Shown here piece after piece: positions 1 through 5,064 of a stretch of DNA of 5,064 bases; the first letter of the stretch is position 1; every line of letters begins with the position of its first letter. Source of the stretch: Flavobacterium sp. (lineage in GTDB: Bacteria; Bacteroidota; Bacteroidia; Flavobacteriales; Flavobacteriaceae); assembly GCA_017989775.1 (NCBI GenBank), contig JAGNPF010000142.1, forward strand, positions 1-5,064, read 5' to 3'. Both the position numbers and the translations under genes were made by a program. The notes under the pieces are model-generated. The model saw nothing but the letters and a program-made list of their open reading frames with translations. It was not told the origin of the DNA and made no database searches.

Positions 1-1148
1 TAGAAAACGTCGTGGCATCTTCGGGAACGGCTTTGACACCTGACCAAATCCGGTTAATAAACAGATTGACCAAAAATATTACCGTTCTTTTTGATGGCGA
101 TGCTGCTGGATTGCGTGCTTCCATTCGTGGAATCGACTTGATTCTGGAAGAAGGAATGAACGTGAAAGTTTGTGCATTTCCCGACGGAGAAGACCCGGAC
201 AGTTTTGCCAAGAAAACGCCTTATGAAGAATTGGTTAAATATTTGGACGAAAATGCCAAAGATTTTATCCAGTTCAAAGCGTCCTTGTTGATGAATGACG
301 CCAAAAACGATCCCATCAAAAAAGCCGATTTGATTCGGGACATGGTGGTGAGTATTTCCAAAATTCCAGATCGCATTCAACGCGAAATCTACATTCAGGA
401 ATGTTCCCGAATCATGGATATTTCCGAACAAGTTTTGGTGAGTACTTTGGCGCAAATGGTTCAAAAAGATGTTGCCGACATTGGAAAAAAACAAAAACAA
501 GAGCAAAAAGCTTTTGAAGTCGTAAAAAATGAAACGCCAGTCCAGGTTCAGAAAATAGATATCCTTTATGGATTGGAAAGAAAAATTATAGAAATCCTTT
601 TGTTGTACGGCAACAAAACAGAGGAATTTGAAGACGTGCTTTTAAGGGCGAATCAAGAAGGCGAAATCGAAAACGTGACCGAAAAGAAGGAATACAAAGT
701 GTTTCAGAGAATCTACTTGAGTTTGCAGGAAGACGAAGTGGAGTTGGCCAACCCTTTGTTTCGAGACATATACAATAATTTGGTAAACTACTATCTGCAA
801 AACGAGAGTTTCAACATAGAGCAATATTTGATGCATTTACAGCCAGAATTTGCGCAAGAAGTCACCGATATTTTGATGGAAGACGAAAGAGTGGTCTTAC
901 ACAATTGGGAAGGACAGAATATTTTTCCAAAGACAAAAAGCGACACCATTGGTCAATACGTGTCCGAAACCATCCTGACGATGCGTTGGTATTTGGTGGA
1001 CAGGATTATCGAAGAAATAAAAGGCTCTATATCTTCTGAGCCTGGGTCAGATAATATAGAGCCTTTGTCTATGGCTATGGATTATTCCAAGCTAATCAAC
1101 TCTTTTTCCAAAAAACTAGGAAGAGTGATGTCGCGTTATAGTAATTAA
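1..1148 (+). CDS. dnaG: DNA primase DnaG, C-terminal part (5' end outside the window)
   Basis: Primase makes the short RNA primers for the replication fork and works with the DnaB helicase in the cytoplasm. The reading frame is open to the left edge: codons from position 3 read E-N-V-V-A-S-S-G-T-A-L-T-P, typical DnaG core sequence, so the GTG at 12 is an internal Val and not a start. The TOPRIM metal-binding motif DGDAAG is at 93-110 and DPDSF begins at 192. A charged Lys/Gln-rich linker (about 450-540) leads into the helical C-terminal region, expected to contact DnaB. The zinc-binding domain and the first half of the polymerase core are missing only because of the window edge. The end, KLGRVMSRYSN with TAA at 1146-1148, looks complete. 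One oddity is the segment encoded by 1020-1066 (KGSISSEPGSDNIEPL), which is Gly/Ser/Pro-rich and coincides with a long hairpin. The stop overlaps the convergent response-regulator stop by 4 bp. Confidence 0.97.
   Translation, partial: ENVVASSGTALTPDQIRLINRLTKNITVLFDGDAAGLRASIRGIDLILEEGMNVKVCAFPDGEDPDSFAKKTPYEELVKYLDENAKDFIQFKASLLMNDAKNDPIKKADLIRDMVVSISKIPDRIQREIYIQECSRIMDISEQVLVSTLAQMVQKDVADIGKKQKQEQKAFEVVKNETPVQVQKIDILYGLERKIIEILLLYGNKTEEFEDVLLRANQEGEIENVTEKKEYKVFQRIYLSLQEDEVELANPLFRDIYNNLVNYYLQNESFNIEQYLMHLQPEFAQEVTDILMEDERVVLHNWEGQNIFPKTKSDTIGQYVSETILTMRWYLVDRIIEEIKGSISSEPGSDNIEPLSMAMDYSKLINSFSKKLGRVMSRYSN
1012..1066 (-). terminator. Putative intrinsic terminator of the response regulator, embedded in dnaG coding sequence
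   Basis: The arms 1020-1039 and 1047-1066 are inverted copies matching at 18 of 20 positions: 13 bp, a 2-bp mismatch (1033-1034 against 1052-1053), then 5 bp, with a 7-nt loop at 1040-1046. Read on the minus strand, the stem ends in GAGCC followed by TTTTATTTCTT, a U-rich tail. Read on the plus strand it is followed by GTCTATGGC, which is not U-rich. The asymmetry fits termination of the minus-strand regulator transcript, 78 nt past its stop codon. The hairpin is seen directly; its terminator role is inference. An alternative is a dispersed palindromic repeat inserted in dnaG. Confidence 0.6.
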
Positions 1149-1774
1149 ACTATTTCCAAAGTTTTTGCCTTGTTTACCAAATCTACTAAATTGGTAACAT
1201 TCAATTTTTGCAATAGTCTTAATTTATAAGTACTGATTGTTTTTTCGTTGAGTCCCAAAATCTTAGAGATTTCATTGTTTTTCTTACCATCACTTAAATA
1301 ACGTAAAACTTCCACTTCACGATTCGACAGTTTTCTGTACAAACGTTCGCTTTTGTTTTGTTTTGCAATTAAAGCAAGGTTTTTCTTAACAGTTTCATTG
1401 ATAATTATCTTTCCTTGATGTACTTTGATAATAGATTGGCCTAGGGTTTCCAGTTTCTCTTTTTTAGAAATGAAACCCGCAACACCAGCTTTGATGGCAT
1501 TAGGCGCATAAATCTGTTCTGAAAGGTCGCTAAAGATGATGATTTTTGTCTTTGGAAAATTTTTCAAAATATTTTTGACTTCAAAAATACTGGAAAGACC
1601 TTCTAATTCTAGATCCAAGATTAAAACATCAATCTCCTTGGTAAGAAGGATATCTCTTACCATCATAAAATTCCCTACATTGGCAACAATCGAAATGTCG
1701 TCGTGATCTTTGAAATAAGATTTTACACCAAAATGTACAACTGGGTGGTTATCGGCTAAACAAACTTTTATCAT
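1145..1774 (-). CDS. NarL/FixJ (LuxR-type) response regulator
   Basis: This is a 209-residue two-component response regulator, close to the usual length for the family. The receiver domain occupies about residues 1-120: acidic-pocket Asp8 (in LADNHP), probable phosphoacceptor Asp54 (in LILDLELEG), Ser82 at the conserved Thr/Ser position, and Lys104 in FISKKE. The LuxR/GerE helix-turn-helix occupies about 147-205, opening with LSNREVEVLRYL, with the recognition region around NEISKILGLNEKTISTYKLRLLQKL. It should bind DNA as a dimer after phosphorylation by a histidine kinase. No kinase gene is in the window, so it is an orphan here and its signal and targets are unknown. The ATG at 1774 is chosen because it sits right before the canonical beta-1 strand; no Shine-Dalgarno is visible, as is normal for Bacteroidetes. 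It lies 87 bp downstream of nadE on the same strand and may be partly cotranscribed with it. Its end overlaps the dnaG stop. Confidence 0.94.
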   Translation of the reverse strand: MIKVCLADNHPVVHFGVKSYFKDHDDISIVANVGNFMMVRDILLTKEIDVLILDLELEGLSSIFEVKNILKNFPKTKIIIFSDLSEQIYAPNAIKAGVAGFISKKEKLETLGQSIIKVHQGKIIINETVKKNLALIAKQNKSERLYRKLSNREVEVLRYLSDGKKNNEISKILGLNEKTISTYKLRLLQKLNVTNLVDLVNKAKTLEIV

Positions 1775-1811
1775 AATTTTAAATTTAGAATTGTTTATCT
1801 CTTACGAAATG

Positions 1812-1819
1812 TAAAGTTA
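1812..1819 (-). promoter_or_regulatory. Weak candidate -7 element for the response regulator
   Basis: The minus strand reads TAACTTTA, seven of eight positions of the Bacteroidetes -7 consensus TAnnTTTG. Transcription would begin near 1805, giving a leader of about 30 nt. No TTTG or TTG lies at the expected -33 distance; a dyad (1830-1844) occupies that place instead. The match is modest in A/T-rich DNA, so this is only a suggestion. Confidence 0.25.
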
Positions 1820-1829
1820 GTAAATAATA

Positions 1830-1844
1830 TCTGTAAATTACAGA
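1830..1844. promoter_or_regulatory. Perfect 15-bp dyad upstream of the response regulator, possible operator
   Basis: The sequence TCTGTAAATTACAGA is a perfect inverted repeat with 7-bp arms around a single central base. It lies 55 bp upstream of the regulator's ATG and just past the end of nadE, in an 87-bp spacer. NarL-family regulators bind dyads as dimers, so autoregulation is possible; no binding motif is known to me for this protein. A looser dyad, TTAC-N5-GTAA, lies at 1802-1814 and shares the GTAA half-site. As RNA the dyad would form only a weak 6-bp hairpin without a U-tract, so a terminator role for nadE is less likely. Confidence 0.35.
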
Positions 1845-1861
1845 AAATCAATAGAAAAATA

Positions 1862-2668
1862 CTACTTAAATTCTTCAGGGATTAAACAAACAGGTATTTC
1901 ATTCATTTTATGTTGATTAATTGTGTTTAATCGTTTATAGATTTGGAACACTTCACTTTCTCTTTTTGTAAATTCTTCTTGCTTTATTTCTTTTTCGTTT
2001 TCTCGCATTGCCCATTCCAGCTCATCATAACTCGCACCAAGTTGGTCTTCGTCAGTTCGGTCGTCGCCAAATAAACCATCTGTGGGAGAGGCAACTAAAA
2101 TGGAGTTCGGGATTTTTAAAAAATCGCCCAAGGCATAAACATCGGATTTCATCAAATCGGCTATTGGACTGATATCCACGCCGCCATCACCATATTTCGT
2201 GTAAAATCCTACGCCAAAATCCTCTACTTTGTTTCCGGTTCCAGCAACCAACAAGCAGTGGACTCCCGCAAAATAATAAAGAGTGGTCATACGCAAGCGT
2301 GCCCGACTATTTGCCAAAGATAGGTTTACTTTGTCGATTTCAAAATTGTTTGGCACAATTTTTTTGAAATCTTCGAAAACGGAGGTCAAATCAGCTTCGG
2401 TATTTATGACATTGGGGAATCTTTTTTTCAATTGTTCAATGTGTTCCCGTCCGCGACTCACGTGGCTAATGGCTTGGTGTATAGGCATTTCTACGCATAA
2501 AGTGGTCAGGCCGGTTTGGGCACAAAGCGTTGAGGTTACCGCCGAATCGACTCCGCCTGAAATTCCCACAACAAAACCTTGTACTTTTGCGTTTTCTGCG
2601 TAAGTTTTTAGCCAATTTACAATATGGGTATTGACTTTTTCAATTTGGAGCGTACTTTTTTTAGTCAT
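1862..2668 (-). CDS. nadE: NH3-dependent NAD(+) synthetase NadE
   Basis: NadE performs the last step of NAD synthesis, amidating nicotinic acid adenine dinucleotide with ammonia and ATP (EC 6.3.1.5) in the cytoplasm. From the chosen start MTKKSTLQIE the protein has 268 residues. The ATP pyrophosphatase loop GISGGVDSA lies at 35-43 with SGGVDS at 37-42. The synthetase signature GTGNKVEDFGVGFYTKYGDGG is at about 143-163, followed by DISPIADLMKSDVYALG and the C-terminal SPTDGLFGDDRTDEDQLG loop at 194-211. There is no N-terminal glutaminase domain, so free ammonia or a separate amidotransferase must supply nitrogen. The frame is open to an ATG at 2710, but that would add 14 poorly conserved-looking residues and lies upstream of the predicted transcription start (about 2702), so the ATG at 2668 is preferred. 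It is transcribed divergently from gldB, with the response regulator downstream on the same strand. Confidence 0.95.
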   Translation of the reverse strand: MTKKSTLQIEKVNTHIVNWLKTYAENAKVQGFVVGISGGVDSAVTSTLCAQTGLTTLCVEMPIHQAISHVSRGREHIEQLKKRFPNVINTEADLTSVFEDFKKIVPNNFEIDKVNLSLANSRARLRMTTLYYFAGVHCLLVAGTGNKVEDFGVGFYTKYGDGGVDISPIADLMKSDVYALGDFLKIPNSILVASPTDGLFGDDRTDEDQLGASYDELEWAMRENEKEIKQEEFTKRESEVFQIYKRLNTINQHKMNEIPVCLIPEEFK

Positions 2669-2699
2669 AATAGTTTGGGTTTTTAAAAAGTAGGAATTG

Positions 2700-2707
2700 T
2701 ATATTTG
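2700..2707 (+). promoter_or_regulatory. Candidate -7 element of the gldB-gldC promoter
   Basis: TATATTTG matches the Bacteroidetes consensus TAnnTTTG exactly. A TTTG at 2674-2677 sits 22 bp upstream and can serve as the -33 element, within the 17-23 bp spacing I recall for Flavobacterium promoters. Transcription would begin near 2713, leaving a leader of roughly 90 nt before gldB. This is prediction from sequence only. Confidence 0.5.
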
Positions 2708-2715
2708 CAAAAATA
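2708..2715 (-). promoter_or_regulatory. Candidate -7 element of the nadE promoter
   Basis: The minus strand reads TATTTTTG, an exact match to TAnnTTTG. Transcription would start near 2702 and give a leader of about 34 nt to the preferred nadE ATG at 2668. No TTG is visible 17-23 bp upstream (about 2733-2741), so the -33 part is weak. The box directly abuts the gldB -7 box. Confidence 0.45.
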
Positions 2716-2757
2716 ATAATTTTAGGGATAGTACCTATTCATTTTAAACGAAGTTGG

Positions 2758-2787
2758 ATGGACACTGAAAAAGAATTGAAGAATTAG
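2758..2787 (+). other. Possible 9-codon upstream ORF in the gldB leader
   Basis: An ATG at 2758 opens a short frame encoding MDTEKELKN and closes with TAG at 2785-2787, 18 bp before the gldB ATG. It lies inside the predicted gldB leader. Nothing beyond the open frame supports translation, and an ORF this short is expected by chance; it could be a leader peptide or meaningless. Confidence 0.15.
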
Positions 2788-2805
2788 GCTGTCAAAGTGA
2801 TATAA

Positions 2806-3762
2806 ATGAGAAAAATAGTTTTTATAATTGCGTTAATGCTGGTTATCGCTTCTTGTGACAAAAAGTCAAAAGTGGAAAAAGAGGTGGCGGCAATTCCGGT
2901 AGAGATAAAAGTGGTGCGTTTCGACAAGCTTTTTTTCGAAACGGCATCCGAGGATTTGGGGAAGTTGAAAAAGCAATTTCCGTTCTTTTTTCCACAAGGA
3001 ATAAACGACAGCGTTTGGTTGGAAAAAATGCAAAATCCACTTTGGAGGGAATTGTATGCCGAAGTTCAAAAAAAGTATGCCAATTTCGCGCCTCTCCAAG
3101 AAGAATTGGAAACACTTTTCAAGCACATAAAGTACAATTTTCCCAAAACCAAAACGCCAAAGGTGATTACCGTAATTTCTGAAATGGATTACAACAACAA
3201 GGTGATTTATGCCGATACTTTGTTGATTGTTTCATTGGAATTGTATTTGGGGAAAGAGCATAAATTTTATCAATTCCCGAAGTATTTGAAGCAAAATTTC
3301 GAAGAAAAACAGATGATGCCGGACGTGGTTTCGAGTTTTTCAATGGATAAAATAGCTCCCGTAACCGACAAAACTTTGCTAAGCCAAATGATTTATTACG
3401 GCAAGGAATTGTATTTGAAAGACCTGCTTTTGCCGGATTATGCCGATGTCGACAAAATGGGCTACACACCCGAACAAATCAAGTGGTGCGAGGAAAACGA
3501 GAGCTATATGTGGCGGTATTTCTTGGAGAAAGAAATGCTGTACAGCAATGATTCCAAGTTGGGAAATCGATTCGTGAATCCGGCACCTTTTTCCAAGTTT
3601 TATCTTGAAATCGACAACGAATCTCCCGGAAGGGTGGGTGCCTGGGTGGGATGGCAAATTGTTCGTTCTTTCGTGAAAAACAACGATGTTCCAATTGGGG
3701 AATTATTAAAAATGAATGCTAAAGAAATATTCGAAAAATCTAAATACAAACCAAAAAAATAA
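2806..3762 (+). CDS. gldB: Gliding-motility lipoprotein GldB
   Basis: GldB is a cell-envelope lipoprotein, described as required for gliding in Flavobacterium johnsoniae; its biochemical role is not established. The protein has 318 residues. A lipoprotein signal peptide is clear: positively charged MRK, a hydrophobic stretch (about 4-13) and a lipobox IASC with the lipidated Cys at residue 17, followed by DKKSK. The +2 region is not an acidic surface-export signal of the kind known in some Bacteroidetes, so I infer a periplasm-facing location. The rest has no membrane segment. Distinctive stretches include VSLELYLGKEHKFY (142-155), MIYYGKELYLKDLLLP (195-210), GYTPEQIKWCEENESYMWRYF (219-239) and PGRVGAWVGWQIVRSFV (274-290). 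The ATG at 2806 is supported by the signal peptide right after it. The TAA shares one base with the gldC ATG, so translation of the two is probably coupled. It is transcribed divergently from nadE. Confidence 0.95.
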   Translation: MRKIVFIIALMLVIASCDKKSKVEKEVAAIPVEIKVVRFDKLFFETASEDLGKLKKQFPFFFPQGINDSVWLEKMQNPLWRELYAEVQKKYANFAPLQEELETLFKHIKYNFPKTKTPKVITVISEMDYNNKVIYADTLLIVSLELYLGKEHKFYQFPKYLKQNFEEKQMMPDVVSSFSMDKIAPVTDKTLLSQMIYYGKELYLKDLLLPDYADVDKMGYTPEQIKWCEENESYMWRYFLEKEMLYSNDSKLGNRFVNPAPFSKFYLEIDNESPGRVGAWVGWQIVRSFVKNNDVPIGELLKMNAKEIFEKSKYKPKK

Positions 3763-4097
3763 TGGCAATTACACATACATCAGAAATTAAGTTAAGCATC
3801 GAATTGGATGAAAATCGAGTTCCGGAAAAATTAATGTGGACGGCAATCGAAGGAGGGGTGCAAGAGGAAGAATCCAAGGCGTTTATGCTTTCGGTTTGGG
3901 ACGGTAACGAAAAATCAACAAAAAGCATCGAATTGTGGACCAAGGACATGCCGGTTGACGAAATGAAAATTTTCTTTCATCAAACACTCCTGTCCATGAC
4001 CGAAACGTTTCAACGTGCCACGGGCGATGAAAAAATGTCGGCAACGATGCAGGATTTCTGCGATTATTTTGCCGAAAAGCTGGAGTTGACAAAATAA
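3762..4097 (+). CDS. gldC: Gliding-motility-associated protein GldC
   Basis: This small protein of 111 residues is the usual partner of GldB in flavobacterial genomes. It has no signal peptide or membrane segment, so it should be cytoplasmic. From family knowledge, loss of gldC weakens gliding but does not abolish it; no enzymatic activity is known. Visible features are an N-terminal strand-rich half (ITHTSEIKLSIELDENRVPEKLMWTA), an acidic centre (EEESKAFMLSVWDGNE), a strand-helix segment (SIELWTKDMPVDEMKIFFHQTLLSM) and a C-terminal helix ending in DFCDYFAEKLELTK. The ATG at 3762 overlaps the gldB stop in the arrangement TAATG, which fits translational coupling and identifies the start. A strong hairpin terminator begins 17 nt after the stop codon, closing the gldB-gldC unit. 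Confidence 0.95.
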   Translation: MAITHTSEIKLSIELDENRVPEKLMWTAIEGGVQEEESKAFMLSVWDGNEKSTKSIELWTKDMPVDEMKIFFHQTLLSMTETFQRATGDEKMSATMQDFCDYFAEKLELTK

Positions 4098-4113
4098 GTA
4101 AATTCCAAAAACA

Positions 4114-4159
4114 GAAAATCCCAAATTCCAATCACTTCAATTGGAATTTGGGATTTTTT
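4114..4159. terminator. Bidirectional intrinsic terminator between gldC and engB
   Basis: Positions 4115-4132 and 4140-4157 form a perfect 18-bp stem around a 7-nt loop (4133-4139), with a possible extra G-U pair at 4114/4158. On the plus strand it runs into TTTTTT (4154-4159), terminating gldB-gldC. On the minus strand it is followed by TTTTCTGTTTTT, so it can also terminate the engB transcript, whose stop codon is 16 nt before the stem. The two convergent genes share one hairpin, a common arrangement. Confidence 0.9.
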
Positions 4160-4173
4160 ATTTGAAATTGGTA

Positions 4174-4794
4174 TTAAAATCCGCTGTTGTTTTTGAAAAC
4201 TTCCTGATTTACTTCGTCAATATAATTTAAAAGCGTTTCTTTTCCGGTAGATTCCGTAGCCGATGTTACGAAATACGGCGGCATTTCGGCCCAATTGTTG
4301 GCGAACATTTGCTTTTTGTAGGCAGCAATATGCGCGTCTATTTTGGTTTTGCTAATCTTGTCGGCTTTGGTGAAAATGATGCAGAAAGGAATTTCGCTTT
4401 CGCCCATGTATTCCATGAATTCCAAGTCGATATTTTGGGCTTCGTGGCGAATGTCAATCAAGACAAAGGCGCAAACGAGTTGCTCTCTTGTTTCGAAATA
4501 ATCCGTTATGAATTGCTGAAAAACCGATTTGGTTTTCTTGGAGACTTTGGCATAACCATATCCCGGCAAATCGACCAGAAACCAGTTGTTGTTAATCAAA
4601 AAGTGGTTGATTAACTGTGTTTTTCCGGGTCTTCCAGAGGTTTTTGCCAAATTTTTATGATTGGTCAACATATTAATCAATGATGATTTTCCAACATTGG
4701 AACGGCCTATAAAAGCATATTCCGGCAAAAAGTCTTTTGGACATTTTGCCACTTCGGAGTTGCTGACAATGAATTCGGCGGTGTTAATTTTCAT
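4174..4794 (-). CDS. engB: Ribosome-biogenesis GTPase EngB (YsxC/YihA)
   Basis: EngB is a small TRAFAC-class GTPase that helps late assembly of the 50S ribosomal subunit and is essential in several bacteria. The 206-residue length is normal for the family. All G motifs are present in order: G1 GRSNVGKSS at 30-38, the G2 region SGRPGKTQ with Thr59, G3 DLPG at 75-78 followed by YGYAKV, G4 TKAD at 142-145, and G5 TSAT at 177-180. The KTQLINHFLIN stretch before G3 is also typical. The ATG at 4794 places the G1 loop at the usual distance from the N terminus. The gene follows the alpha/beta hydrolase gene by 30 bp on the same strand with no promoter-like element between, so the two are probably one operon. 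It converges on gldC and shares its terminator. Confidence 0.97.
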   Translation of the reverse strand: MKINTAEFIVSNSEVAKCPKDFLPEYAFIGRSNVGKSSLINMLTNHKNLAKTSGRPGKTQLINHFLINNNWFLVDLPGYGYAKVSKKTKSVFQQFITDYFETREQLVCAFVLIDIRHEAQNIDLEFMEYMGESEIPFCIIFTKADKISKTKIDAHIAAYKKQMFANNWAEMPPYFVTSATESTGKETLLNYIDEVNQEVFKNNSGF

Positions 4795-4824
4795 AATGAT
4801 TTTTGTAAATTCTTTGCTAAAAAA

Positions 4825-5064
4825 CTAGTGCGCTTTTAAATGGGTGTGTGTCAACCAGTCTTCCAGCAAACGATTGAACTCGTCGGGATGTTCCATCATG
4901 GCGGCGTGACCGCATTTGTCAATCCAGTACAAGGTGGCGTTTGGCAGCAGTTCGTTGAATTCTTCGGCTACATTTGGTGGTGTTACGCTGTCGTTTTTTC
5001 CCCAAATCAAGCAAGTTTGAACGTGCATCTTGGGCAAATCTTTTGCCATGTTGTGTCGAATGGC
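4825..5064 (-). CDS. Alpha/beta hydrolase, C-terminal fragment (5' end outside the window)
   Basis: The frame is open through the right edge: codons upstream of the internal ATG at 5049 read A-I-R-H-N, so that Met is not the start and 79 C-terminal residues are visible. The fragment carries the last two catalytic elements of the alpha/beta-hydrolase fold: the acid in CLIWGKNDSVTPP (Asp25 of the fragment) and the base in DKCGHAAMMEHPDEFNRLLEDWL (His53). The nucleophile elbow must lie outside. The spacing and the G-x-x-D-x-x-x-P and C-G-H-x-x-x-x-E-H-P patterns resemble hydrolases of the MhpC type, but the substrate cannot be told. It ends with TAG at 4825-4827, 30 bp before engB, with which it probably forms an operon. 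Confidence 0.88.
   Translation of the reverse strand, partial: AIRHNMAKDLPKMHVQTCLIWGKNDSVTPPNVAEEFNELLPNATLYWIDKCGHAAMMEHPDEFNRLLEDWLTHTHLKAH

Noticed and set aside
54..506. 150-codon open frame on the minus strand across the dnaG TOPRIM region.
   Set aside because: The Phe/Asn/His-rich product mirrors Lys/Glu/Asp/Leu codons of dnaG; no independent signal supports a gene.
1138..1153. Short inverted repeat ATAGT-N6-ACTAT across the overlapping stop codons of dnaG and the response regulator.
   Set aside because: Only 5-bp arms, A/T-rich, and no U-tract; too weak for a terminator and expected by chance.
2283..2603. 106-codon open frame on the plus strand, antisense to nadE.
   Set aside because: nadE has clear catalytic motifs on the other strand; the antisense translation shows no recognisable motif or lipobox and is a codon-bias shadow.
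2680..2689. TTTTTAAAAA palindrome upstream of nadE.
   Set aside because: A simple A/T run of a kind common in this genome; it lies in the spacer of the candidate gldB promoter, and the symmetry alone is not informative.
4309..4614. 101-codon open frame on the plus strand, antisense to engB.
   Set aside because: engB has all five G motifs; the antisense product is a shadow with no promoter or conserved pattern.
4591..4615. Perfect 9-bp inverted repeat GTTAATCAA / TTGATTAAC with a 7-bp spacer inside engB.
   Set aside because: It falls on the conserved EngB stretch LINHFLIN, where the protein repeats L-I-N; the symmetry follows from codons needed there, and neither strand has a U-rich tail.
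1..5064. Search for a defence, CRISPR, phage or transposon system.
   Set aside because: No repeat arrays, transposase, integrase, nuclease or attachment-site pattern was seen; all genes belong to housekeeping or gliding families.

Overview
This window looks like ordinary core chromosome from a member of the Bacteroidota, most likely Flavobacterium or a close relative. The evidence is the gliding-motility pair gldB-gldC, low to moderate GC with A/T-rich spacers, starts without clear Shine-Dalgarno sequences, and promoter-like TAnnTTTG elements (the Bacteroidetes -7 box). I see no mobile element, CRISPR array, tRNA, rRNA or defence cassette, and no unknown multi-gene system.

Layout from left to right. 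Positions 1-1148 (+) hold the 3' part of dnaG (primase), cut by the window edge. Positions 1145-1774 (-) hold a NarL/FixJ-type response regulator whose stop codon overlaps that of dnaG. Positions 1862-2668 (-) hold nadE (NH3-dependent NAD synthetase). A 137-bp divergent spacer carries two abutting -7 promoter elements facing opposite ways. Positions 2806-3762 (+) hold gldB and 3762-4097 (+) hold gldC, overlapping by one base. A shared 18-bp hairpin terminator follows. Positions 4174-4794 (-) hold engB (ribosome-assembly GTPase), and 4825-5064 (-) hold the C-terminal end of an alpha/beta hydrolase, cut by the right edge.

The genes form four transcription groups: dnaG (+), nadE followed by the regulator (-), gldB-gldC (+), and hydrolase-engB (-). 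gldB and gldC act together in gliding motility. The others are housekeeping genes (primer synthesis, NAD synthesis, 50S assembly) plus a regulator with no kinase nearby. No window-sized stretch is empty: all spacers are under 140 bp.

The most interesting signals are regulatory. A strong hairpin lies inside the dnaG coding sequence and has a U-rich tail only on the opposite strand, so it looks like the terminator of the convergent response-regulator gene. The nadE/gldB spacer contains two -7 boxes joined head to head as a 16-bp near-palindrome, suggesting mutually exclusive promoters. A perfect 15-bp dyad sits upstream of the response-regulator gene.
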